Below, one piece after another: positions 49,575 through 56,235 of a stretch of DNA of 64,000 bases. Position 1 is the stretch's first letter. Every line of letters starts with the position of its first letter. The notes beneath the pieces were generated by a model. That model was given only the letters and a program-made list of their open reading frames with translations. It was not told the origin of the DNA and did no database searches. Source of the stretch: Thermodesulfovibrio sp. 3907-1M (GTDB lineage Bacteria > Nitrospirota > Thermodesulfovibrionia > Thermodesulfovibrionales > Thermodesulfovibrionaceae); assembly GCF_040450955.1 (NCBI RefSeq), contig NZ_CP144373.1, positions 124,001-188,000 on the forward strand, given 5' to 3'. The position numbers were made by a program, and so were the translations under genes.

Positions 49575-49962
49575 CGAAACGGAAGTTTGCAGAATTCTCA
49601 ATATTAAACCAAACGTTTTGGTTTATGCCGAGAGAGCAGGGATTGTTCTGCAAAAGGTTAAAATTGGCAGATACTATCTCTATGACGTTGAAGACATCAT
49701 CAATTGGATAAAAAATTCCCTGAAATTTGACGCCACAATCCCGGAGGAACTTTCAACATTTGAAGATGATGAAGCCATAGAAGGTATAGACGCTCTTGCT
49801 TTAGCACTTTCCTTGCCTTACAGATACACGTTCTATAAGGTCAAAAACAAAGTTATCCCTGCTGAAAAAGTGAATGGTAAATACAGATTCAAAGTAAAAG
49901 ACATAAAAGCATGGATTCATTCCTTAAAAAAAAGGAGGGGCAATGAAGTGGATAAATCATAA
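49555..49962 (+). CDS. Double excisionase-type HTH protein
   Basis: A 135-residue protein that appears to hold two winged HTH domains: LLNETEVCRILNIKPNVLVYA with VKIGRYYLYDVEDIINWI, and, after an acidic linker, DALALALSLPYRYTFYKVKN with VNGKYRFKVKDIKAWIHSL. It overlaps the previous gene by 20 bp and the DUF457 gene by 20 bp. It may bind DNA as a bridging factor. Confidence 0.65.
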   Translation: MKKLLLNETEVCRILNIKPNVLVYAERAGIVLQKVKIGRYYLYDVEDIINWIKNSLKFDATIPEELSTFEDDEAIEGIDALALALSLPYRYTFYKVKNKVIPAEKVNGKYRFKVKDIKAWIHSLKKRRGNEVDKS

Positions 49963-50443
49963 AATTTCGACTTTTGCAATTACCATGCTTTTAACAGGGA
50001 ATTTTGCAGGTAGCGTTATTGCGGCAGCTGGCAGCATAATCCCTGATGCAGTTGAAGGACACGATTACGAAAGTGAAAGGTGGAGAAAAAATCATAGAAG
50101 ACTCAGTCATTGGCTTGCTGGATACATCGGAGTGGCAATTTTTTTATGGAGCTATCTGAAATTCAAATTAAAAATTAATGCGTTGGTTTTCCCTGTCGGC
50201 AAATATATATCCCTTTTTTCTGTGTTTAATTCAGAAACATTGATTTATCTCCTTTTTTATGGAGGATTTTTTCTCTCTATTGGGTGCATTTTGCATGTGC
50301 TTGAGGATGCTCTAAGTTCAACCGTTCCTGTACTGCATCCAACAAAAAGAGTTTTCACTCTAGGCTTAATGAGAACAGGCTCACCAGCAGAATATCTGCT
50401 TAGTTTTTCCCTCCTGGCTGGTATGCTATTTTTTTTGAAATAA
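49943..50443 (+). CDS. YdjM/DUF457-type membrane metal-dependent hydrolase
   Basis: A 166-residue membrane protein of the LexA-regulated YdjM family: INHKISTFAITMLLTGNFAG, GSIIPDAVEGHDYE (Asp/Glu/His cluster), WRKNHRRLSHWLAG, and HVLEDALSSTVPVLHPTKR. Family members have a phospholipase-like metal site within membrane helices. AAGGAGGGG precedes the start. The function on the element is unknown. Confidence 0.78.
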   Translation: MKWINHKISTFAITMLLTGNFAGSVIAAAGSIIPDAVEGHDYESERWRKNHRRLSHWLAGYIGVAIFLWSYLKFKLKINALVFPVGKYISLFSVFNSETLIYLLFYGGFFLSIGCILHVLEDALSSTVPVLHPTKRVFTLGLMRTGSPAEYLLSFSLLAGMLFFLK

Positions 50444-50476
50444 AAAAATTTTTTCTCTCGTTGGAAGCTCCCGAAC

Positions 50477-50502
50477 AAAAACTATGTCGTGACATAGTTT
50501 TT
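50477..50502. repeat. Dispersed palindrome, copy 3
   Basis: ACTATGTC-GT-GACATAGT with A/T flanks, differing from copies 1 and 2 only at the central base. It lies 34 bp after the DUF457 stop and just beyond a terminator of the opposite strand. Confidence 0.8.
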
Positions 50503-50513
50503 AAAAACAAAAA

Positions 50514-50534
50514 AAGGCGGGATAACCCCGCCTT
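50514..50534 (-). terminator. Terminator of the 63-residue gene
   Basis: AAGGCGGG and CCCGCCTT form an 8-bp stem with loop ATAAC; on the minus strand it is followed by TTTTTTG. It overlaps the stop codon of the minus-strand gene. Confidence 0.9.
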
Positions 50535-50724
50535 AATTCCATACATGACAAATGAAAATAATCTCGTTGTTTTCTTTTGTTCTGTAAATAATTTTAAACC
50601 TTTTTTCTTTGATTCTAAAGGTGTCTCCAATCATGAACACTTCTTCAATTGCTTCTTTTTTTAATCCTGTCACCTTTGACAGGAAATCTGAATTGATTTT
50701 CTCCACTACTTGATATTTCATCAT
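50533..50724 (-). CDS. Small protein with beta-rich C-terminus
   Basis: A 63-residue protein. The first half, KYQVVEKINSDFLSKVTGLK, is helical; the second, MIGDTFRIKEKRFKIIYRTK to FICHVW, looks like a small beta sheet. AGGGAGGAG lies upstream and a clean terminator follows, so the gene is probably real. No family recognised. Confidence 0.6.
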   Translation of the reverse strand: MMKYQVVEKINSDFLSKVTGLKKEAIEEVFMIGDTFRIKEKRFKIIYRTKENNEIIFICHVWN

Positions 50725-50971
50725 TTTTCTCCTCCCTAAAGGTTTTCTGAATCCCTACAATGTAGGGCAACTTAAAATTTCTGAAAAAAAGGGGAAAAAA
50801 GATAAAAAAACTAAAAAAATAAAAAACTAAAAAAATAAAAGCCCTACATTGAGGGGGAAACAGAAAAAAGGGGGGAGAAGAAAATTCTTAAATTTTTTCG
50901 GAATCTACTTAATTTAAATCTATTTATATATTACTTTTTTTGCAAAAAAATTTTAAACCATTTTTTAGGTT
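50725..50971. other. Intergenic region with inverted repeats before the NusA-like gene
   Basis: No gene seen. CCCTACA-A-TGTAGGG occurs at about 50754-50768, and its half GCCCTACATTG recurs at about 50840-50850. On the minus strand 50910-50891 reads AAGTAGATTCCGAAAAAATT, the fourth copy of the promoter-like motif. The region probably contains divergent promoters for the flanking genes. Confidence 0.55.
50891..50910 (-). promoter_or_regulatory. Recurrent promoter-like motif, copy 4
   Basis: AAGTAGATTCCGAAAAAATT on the minus strand, 167 bp before the 63-residue gene. It is shorter than copies 1, 2 and 5 between GTAG and CCGAA. Confidence 0.35.
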
Positions 50972-51661
50972 TTGAGAGTAATAAAAAAATACATGCAATT
51001 TTTAATAAAAATTGGCTACCTTATTCCTTTTATCGTTGTAAGAAAAGACCCCGATAAAAACGCTTATCTTGTTCACATTTCAGGAACAGACCTTTTTGCA
51101 CTTTTGCCAAAGACTCATGCAGCACAGGACTACAAAATCGGCGATTCAGGATGGGCGGCAGTTTTTCAGGTTAAAGGGGCAACAATTTTCCTTAGCCAGA
51201 AAAGCCCTCAATACATCAGAAAAATTCTTGAGTATTTTTTCAGGGATATTTTAACCAATTACGGATTACAGATAAAAAAGGTTGCTATTTTTCAAAATCT
51301 TTTCAAAATTCTAATAAAAACTGACAGGCAATACACTAACAAAGAGCTCAATGAAATTTTTCACGCTTACATAAAAAACTCTGATGAAATCAAAAAATAT
51401 TTCCCTGAAGGCAAATTTGTTTTTGTTCGTTACAAACCGGACATTGAAGACCTTATAGCAAGCCTGCTTGTTTTTGAAGAAAAAATCAGCAGGGTTATTT
51501 ACTTTCGCTCTCTTGGGCAGGCAACCGTATATACGGAAAATGGTTCTGTGGGGATTCTCGTAGGAGAAAAAGGGAAGAATCTTATCACGGCAAAAAAGAT
51601 ATTACAAAGCCTTGTAGGTAATATTGATATTGAAATTAAATCATCTCAAGGAGGTACTTAA
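50972..51661 (+). CDS. NusA-like S1-KH-KH protein
   Basis: A 229-residue protein resembling bacterial NusA without its N-terminal RNA-polymerase-binding domain. An S1-like barrel (GTDLFALLPKTHAAQDYKIGD, VKGATIFLSQKSPQYIRKIL) is followed by KH1 (NYGLQIKKVAIFQNLFKILI) and a KH2 with YTENGSVGILVGEKGKNLITA, where GEKG is the KH loop, ending NIDIEIKSS as in NusA's WKIDI end. It would bind RNA and perhaps alter termination. The start is TTG at 50972 or ATG at 50993; no clear ribosome site. First gene of the right-hand operon. Confidence 0.65.
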   Translation: MRVIKKYMQFLIKIGYLIPFIVVRKDPDKNAYLVHISGTDLFALLPKTHAAQDYKIGDSGWAAVFQVKGATIFLSQKSPQYIRKILEYFFRDILTNYGLQIKKVAIFQNLFKILIKTDRQYTNKELNEIFHAYIKNSDEIKKYFPEGKFVFVRYKPDIEDLIASLLVFEEKISRVIYFRSLGQATVYTENGSVGILVGEKGKNLITAKKILQSLVGNIDIEIKSSQGGT

Positions 51662-51662
51662 A

Positions 51663-52250
51663 ATGACAGAAACAACGGAGACCCAGACAAAAAGCAAAAA
51701 GGAAATTATCATTGAAAAGAAGAAGAGATTGGTTCAAAATCCAAGAAGCATCGTTATCAGGGTAAGCAACGCATCCATCCCTGCAAACATTGTTCGTTCA
51801 ATATTTGACCTTGACAAGGTAGTGAACAACATCATGAAAAACACGGGATTTACTGTTTCTTTGCAGGATGCAAAAAAAGCAATTGAAGAAGTTAAAAAGC
51901 TGAGCAGTTCTCTCTGGGAAGAAATTAAAAAGGTCGTTCCATCCCTTTATGCTTACAATCACGAAAATTGGCAGGAGTTGAATGACAGAGACGAAGTGAA
52001 AGAAACTCTTGCAAGGGCAAGAAATGCAATGGTTTTTATCCCACGCTCAAACGAATGTGCCCAGATAGCAATTGGTTTCAAAGTACTTGGCAGGGTAAGA
52101 CTTGAGTACTCCAATACAGGCAACCTTGAAGGGGTAAATAAAATTGCAAAAATAATAACTGATTACGCTGAAAAAATTAACTCTCTAAACTTAACTTTAA
52201 GTAAAAACATACAAAAATCAGGAGAAAATAATGGCAACAATGATAATTGA
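51663..52250 (+). CDS. Unrecognised 195-residue protein
   Basis: AAGGAGG precedes the ATG at 51663, so I prefer it to the longer frame from 51624. The N-terminal tail is Thr/Lys-rich, then a mostly helical body (VRSIFDLDKVVNNIMKNTG, LQDAKKAIEEVKKLSSSLW) and a charged Asn-rich end. It overlaps the next gene by 20 bp. I see no family resemblance. It starts 2 bp after the NusA-like gene. Confidence 0.6.
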   Translation: MTETTETQTKSKKEIIIEKKKRLVQNPRSIVIRVSNASIPANIVRSIFDLDKVVNNIMKNTGFTVSLQDAKKAIEEVKKLSSSLWEEIKKVVPSLYAYNHENWQELNDRDEVKETLARARNAMVFIPRSNECAQIAIGFKVLGRVRLEYSNTGNLEGVNKIAKIITDYAEKINSLNLTLSKNIQKSGENNGNNDN

Positions 52251-52422
52251 GATGAAAGATGACAAATTTTTAATATCAATTACCCCTTATCTGGAAAATA
52301 CTTTCGTGATTGAGGAAATCAAAATATCAGAGGAAGCATTTAATGCTATTAATAAGAAGCAAAACAACAAAAGCCCTGTTAAAGAGTTTGTTGAACAATG
52401 GGGAAAAATTTTTAGAGAATAA
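52231..52422 (+). CDS. Small unrecognised protein
   Basis: A 63-residue protein with a beta-rich first half (MIIEMKDDKFLISITPYLEN) and a helical second half (VKEFVEQWGKIFRE). AGGAG precedes the ATG. It overlaps the previous gene by 20 bp and the VRR-NUC frame downstream. It is in operon position, so it is probably real. Confidence 0.5.
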   Translation: MATMIIEMKDDKFLISITPYLENTFVIEEIKISEEAFNAINKKQNNKSPVKEFVEQWGKIFRE

Positions 52423-52774
52423 TCACCCCACAGGGCAAACAAGAAAAAACTCAAAAAAAGAGTCTGCTTTAGTGAGGGCTTGTATGGATTATCTTTCTCT
52501 CAATGGTTACATCGTTTTAAGAAATAATTCAGGATTTATTTTTCTTGAAAGTAAAAACGGGAAAAGAGCGATAAAAATGGGTAAGGCAGGAGCATCAGAC
52601 ATTATTGCTTGCAGTCCTGAGGGCAAATTTGTGGCAATTGAGTGCAAGGTTAACAGTAAGCTTACAGAAAAACAAAAACAGTTTCTTGATGATGTTGCAT
52701 CAAGGGGCGGAATTGCTCTGGTGGTTAAAAGTCTTGATGATTTAATAACTTTTATTAAACAAACAAAAAATTAA
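52310..52774 (+). CDS. VRR-NUC-type nuclease
   Basis: The conserved part starts at KKESALVRACMDYLSLNGYI and has KMGKAGASDIIACSPEG (Asp) and FVAIECKVNSKLTEKQKQFL (Glu-x-Lys), the VRR-NUC form of the PD-(D/E)XK fold, found in Holliday-junction or replication-repair nucleases of phages. The frame opens at 52310 but overlaps the preceding gene by 113 bp; a GTG near 52470 or a site near 52425 is a likelier start, though no good ribosome site is visible. Confidence 0.75.
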   Translation: MRKSKYQRKHLMLLIRSKTTKALLKSLLNNGEKFLENNHPTGQTRKNSKKESALVRACMDYLSLNGYIVLRNNSGFIFLESKNGKRAIKMGKAGASDIIACSPEGKFVAIECKVNSKLTEKQKQFLDDVASRGGIALVVKSLDDLITFIKQTKN

Positions 52775-52790
52775 AGAAAGGGGTGAAAAA

Positions 52791-53150
52791 ATGTTTTATT
52801 ACGCAGATCAAGACTATAATAATCCAAAATTAACCTATTTAAAACGCTTGTTTGCCGAATTGGTTCATCTTTACTATAAAGATTTGTGCAACTACATTAA
52901 AAATCCACAGAAAACCGAAAAGTTTTTAAAAAAGTACAATGACTCCCCTGAAGAAGTGATAAAGTTCTGGGAAAAAAATGCTTACGGGCTTCTCTGTTTT
53001 ATTGTAGGTGCTGCAAAAGCTCAAAAAGTGATGCAAAAAGTGGAACCAGAAGTTAAAAAAGCAAAAAAAATTCTGAATGCAAGAAAACAAACATCAAGTC
53101 GTCATTTCTGTGAAAACAAATGCAGCAAGGAGACCATGCATGTTTGTTAA
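52791..53150 (+). CDS. Unrecognised 119-residue helical protein
   Basis: A helical, basic protein: KLTYLKRLFAELVHLYYKDL, NAYGLLCFIVGAAKAQKVMQ, with a C-terminal CENKCSKETMHVC Cys tail. GAAAGGGG lies upstream. Its last 11 bases overlap the lytic transglycosylase start. Function unknown. Confidence 0.55.
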   Translation: MFYYADQDYNNPKLTYLKRLFAELVHLYYKDLCNYIKNPQKTEKFLKKYNDSPEEVIKFWEKNAYGLLCFIVGAAKAQKVMQKVEPEVKKAKKILNARKQTSSRHFCENKCSKETMHVC

Positions 53151-53631
53151 GAGTTTATTGGTCATTTGCGTGGTTTTTATGACTCTTTTTGCATTCGCAC
53201 AAACTTCTTATGAAAATGAAAAAAAATTTACTTTTAATGCTGAAAGTTTAAATCAATGTTTTATTCAAGCGGGAGAATATTATCAGATACACCCACACTT
53301 ACTCTGGGGAATTGCCAAAGTAGAAAGTAATTTTAATCCTTACGCTCTCAATAAAAATAAAAATGGCACTTACGATATTGGCTTGATGCAAATTAATTCG
53401 TCATGGATACCTGTTTTAAAGAATTATGGACTTAAAAATGTTAGCTGGCTCTGGGACCCTTGTTACAACATTTACGTAGGAGCATGGATATTAAGTCAAT
53501 GCATACAGAAACTTGGCTACACCTGGGAGGCTGTTGGTTGTTACAATGCAACAAGCAGTTACAAAAGAGTCAAGTATAGCAAAAAAATCTATGAAGTTAT
53601 AAAGCCTTATACTTACACCAGAGCAGAATAG
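53140..53631 (+). CDS. Lytic transglycosylase (VirB1/TrbN type)
   Basis: The ATG at 53140 with AAGGAG upstream gives 163 residues: signal peptide (LLVICVVFMTLFAFA), then an SLT domain with catalytic Glu in IAKVESNFNPYAL, YDIGLMQINSSW and AVGCYNATSS. It opens peptidoglycan for assembly of the transfer apparatus. It leads the secretion genes downstream. The frame also opens earlier, at 53077, but that start is less likely. Confidence 0.88.
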   Translation: MFVKSLLVICVVFMTLFAFAQTSYENEKKFTFNAESLNQCFIQAGEYYQIHPHLLWGIAKVESNFNPYALNKNKNGTYDIGLMQINSSWIPVLKNYGLKNVSWLWDPCYNIYVGAWILSQCIQKLGYTWEAVGCYNATSSYKRVKYSKKIYEVIKPYTYTRAE

Positions 53632-53679
53632 TCAAGCAGTAATAATAAAAAGTAAAAACTAAAAAAAAAGGAGGATAAC

Positions 53680-54426
53680 GTGAAAAAAACAACAATGTTA
53701 GTATCAATGGTGGCTTTTCTTCTTTTTGTTGCTGTAACAGGAATTCTCTATGCTGAAAGCACGAACTCCTTAGATGAAATCGCTAAAAGATTAAAATCAA
53801 CTTTCCCGAATTTTGATGTAGAGTCCGTTCAAGAAACGCCAGTTAAAGGGATATACGAAGTTGTTGGAACAGGGGGGCAAATCATTTATTATCATCCTGA
53901 CGGGTACGTCTTTTTTGGTGAACTGTGGACAACTACAGGCAAATCTATTACCGGTGAACGCAGACAGGAATTAATGGCTAAAAAGATTGAATCTCTACCT
54001 CTTGATAAAGCTGTTAAAGTAGGCACAGGAAAGAATAAAGTTATCACTTTTACTGACCCTGAATGTCCTTTCTGTCAGAAAGTATATCAATTTATGAGCA
54101 AAAGAAAGGACGTAACGGAATACCTGTTCTTCCTGCCATTTCATAACGGTTCTCAGGAGAAAATAAGCTACCTGCTGTGCAGTAAAAACAAAGAGAAGGC
54201 TTATCACGAAATAATGTCTACACCGGGGAAAAATTTTAAGGTAAGCCCTGAATGTCTGGAATCAGCAAAAAGCACCATAAACTTTTATACTGAAACTGCA
54301 AACAAGCTTGGAGTGAGAGGAACTCCTTTTCTGGTCGTGAATGGTCAACCAGTATACGGGGCCAATATTCCTTTAATTGAATCTTTACTTAACAAAAGCA
54401 ATACTGACGCAAAGGAGAAAAAATGA
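53680..54426 (+). CDS. DsbC-like thiol:disulfide isomerase
   Basis: A 248-residue periplasmic DsbC/DsbG-type protein. Signal peptide at the start (VAFLLFVAVTGILYA), an N-terminal dimerisation region, FTDPECPFCQKVY as the CxxC active site and VRGTPFLVVNG with the cis-Pro. In F-type systems DsbC helps fold Cys-rich Tra proteins, and TraN and the 669-residue protein downstream are very Cys-rich. The following gene overlaps by 4 bp. Confidence 0.9.
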   Translation: MKKTTMLVSMVAFLLFVAVTGILYAESTNSLDEIAKRLKSTFPNFDVESVQETPVKGIYEVVGTGGQIIYYHPDGYVFFGELWTTTGKSITGERRQELMAKKIESLPLDKAVKVGTGKNKVITFTDPECPFCQKVYQFMSKRKDVTEYLFFLPFHNGSQEKISYLLCSKNKEKAYHEIMSTPGKNFKVSPECLESAKSTINFYTETANKLGVRGTPFLVVNGQPVYGANIPLIESLLNKSNTDAKEKK

Positions 54427-54749
54427 GACTAAAACAAATACTTGTAACGGTTTTAATTTCTCTCGTAGTTTCGTCAGGAGTGGTGTTCGTTTACGATCAG
54501 TTTTTCAGCCAGAAGATAGTTACATTTGACCTTAAGGGGTATGTAGCAACGCTTAGAGACCTTTACGTTACAGGACAGATTGATGATAAAGAACTGCAAC
54601 GCAGGATTGACGTCGTAGAAGCAATAGTTAATTCAACTCCAAAAAGAAATGTAATTATAACTTCAGATGTAATTTTGGGAGGTGATCGTGTTAAAAACCT
54701 TACACCAAAAATTGAAACAAGAACAAAAACTTCTGATGGGAAAAATTAA
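54423..54749 (+). CDS. trbI: TrbI-type F-transfer membrane protein
   Basis: A 108-residue protein with an N-terminal membrane helix (ILVTVLISLVVSSGVVFVYD) and IVTFDLKGYVATLRDL, matching the short TrbI proteins of F-type systems. It is involved in pilus retraction and works at the inner membrane. The 4-bp overlap with dsbC and long overlap with the next gene show tight coupling. Confidence 0.7.
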   Translation: MRLKQILVTVLISLVVSSGVVFVYDQFFSQKIVTFDLKGYVATLRDLYVTGQIDDKELQRRIDVVEAIVNSTPKRNVIITSDVILGGDRVKNLTPKIETRTKTSDGKN

Positions 54750-55296
54750 TTTGTTTAAAGAAAACAAAGGAAGGGCTCTATTTGTTATTGTGATTTTAGT
54801 TGTTTCTGCATTGTTTGGGTGGGGCATTGCCAATTCGTTGGTTATATCAACAGGAGAAAGTCTTAATAAAACTTTGTTCATTAAAAGTTTTTCAAAAGAG
54901 ATAAGAGAAGGCGATTATGTTATTATAATGTCCGATCCTGATGACCCTATTGCAAAAGGTCGTTATCTTACTAAAAAAGTTTTTTGTGCTCCTGGTAGTG
55001 TTCTAAAAATAAAAGGCGATGATTACTACTGTAATGACTCTTTTATAGGGGCTGCAAAGCATAAAACAAAAACAGGAGAACCTGTAACTCCATTTAATCC
55101 CTGTATGTTCCCTTCTCAAGATAAATTAAATCTCGCTGCAAAAAAAGTTGATAATGAAGGGAACTCTTATTGTGAAATCAGAATACCAGATGGTTATTAC
55201 TTTGTTGCAGGAACTCACAAGGACAGTTATGACTCCAGATACTTTGGGTTAGTACCTTTTAGCAAAATACTTTGCAAAACAATTCCAATAATATGA
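54688..55296 (+). CDS. TraF/TrhF-type S26 signal peptidase
   Basis: A peptidase of the S26 conjugative type. A membrane helix (FVIVILVVSALFGWGIA) is followed by ISTGESLNKTLF with the likely catalytic Ser region, YLTKKVFCAPGSVLKI with the Lys, and HKDSYDSRYFGLVP, typical of the family. I favour the GTG at 54688, which follows GGGAGG; the frame opens at 54682. The enzyme is thought to mature the pilin or other Tra proteins. Its last bases overlap the TraF gene (ATGA). Confidence 0.82.
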   Translation: MLKTLHQKLKQEQKLLMGKINLFKENKGRALFVIVILVVSALFGWGIANSLVISTGESLNKTLFIKSFSKEIREGDYVIIMSDPDDPIAKGRYLTKKVFCAPGSVLKIKGDDYYCNDSFIGAAKHKTKTGEPVTPFNPCMFPSQDKLNLAAKKVDNEGNSYCEIRIPDGYYFVAGTHKDSYDSRYFGLVPFSKILCKTIPII

Positions 55297-56234
55297 CGAG
55301 AAAAATAGTAAGCATAATAATTTTTTTGGCTGTTATTCTGGTTACATATTCTGGATACGCTCAAACTGAACCTAAAAAAGCAGAAGATAACCAGAAAAAC
55401 ACTCCTTTTTACTATTCTCCGACAAAGGAAGGCTGGTGGTGGTATAAGAATTATGTAAAACCTGCTCCTAAAAAAGAGGAAAAAGAAAACAAGGAAGTAG
55501 CAACACAGGATAAAGACTCTAAAGAGCAACAATGGAAACCAAAACTTCTTAAAGAGTACTCTTATGAGGAACTTCTCTACATGCATCCTGATGAGTTTAA
55601 AAAAATTTACGATTATTACCTTAAGCTTGCTGTTCAGAGACCAACAGAGGAAAATGTTTATGAATTTTACAATTTACAGGATGTAGCAAGAAAAAAGGCA
55701 TTGTTATTTACTCACTATTCAGGGTATGTATGGCAAAAATATCCTGAACTCAGCACGGAAAGAGATATACCAATTGTGGGTCCGGGACTATTTGAAAAAG
55801 CTGAGCTAACTCAAAGTGAACTAAGACAGTTTGCAAGAAAAAACGCACAAGAGTATGGTTACATTGTGTTCGTACAACCTCATTGCCCCTATTGTGAAAG
55901 CCAATTAAAGATTTTAAAATACGCGGAAGCTGATGGTATTCCTATAAAAGTGGTTGATATAACCAAAAATCCATCTGCTCAAAGAACTTTCGCTATTGAA
56001 GTTACTCCAACGATAATACTTGTAAGCAAAAAAACAGGGCAATATATGCCTATAAGTGCGGGGGTAATATCTCTTGATGAGATATATATAAGAACGGCAA
56101 GAGCTATAAGAATGCTGGAGGGGGAAGTGCCAGAGAGATATGGAATTTATGAGTTTCAAAAAGGAACAAGCCTTGATCCAACAGAACCTTCTCCTTTATG
56201 GAAAAAAAATAATAAAGATAAAGAGGTGAAGTAA
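55293..56234 (+). CDS. traF: TraF-type thioredoxin-fold pilus assembly protein
   Basis: A 313-residue exported protein begun at the ATG at 55293 (overlapping the previous stop). Signal peptide, then FYYSPTKEGWWWYKNYV, YEELLYMHPDEFKKIYDYYL and PTEENVYEFYNLQDVARKKA, the TraF/TrbB-family markers, and a thioredoxin domain with CPYCESQLKI and EVTPTIILVS. Unlike F plasmid TraF, it keeps a CxxC motif, so it may itself be redox-active. It works in the periplasm on F-type pilus assembly. Confidence 0.88.
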   Translation: MTRKIVSIIIFLAVILVTYSGYAQTEPKKAEDNQKNTPFYYSPTKEGWWWYKNYVKPAPKKEEKENKEVATQDKDSKEQQWKPKLLKEYSYEELLYMHPDEFKKIYDYYLKLAVQRPTEENVYEFYNLQDVARKKALLFTHYSGYVWQKYPELSTERDIPIVGPGLFEKAELTQSELRQFARKNAQEYGYIVFVQPHCPYCESQLKILKYAEADGIPIKVVDITKNPSAQRTFAIEVTPTIILVSKKTGQYMPISAGVISLDEIYIRTARAIRMLEGEVPERYGIYEFQKGTSLDPTEPSPLWKKNNKDKEVK

Positions 56235-56235
56235 G

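Noticed and set aside
50400-50664. ORFs across 50400-50664 on both strands
   Set aside because: They run through palindrome copy 3 and the terminator and are antisense to better-supported genes.
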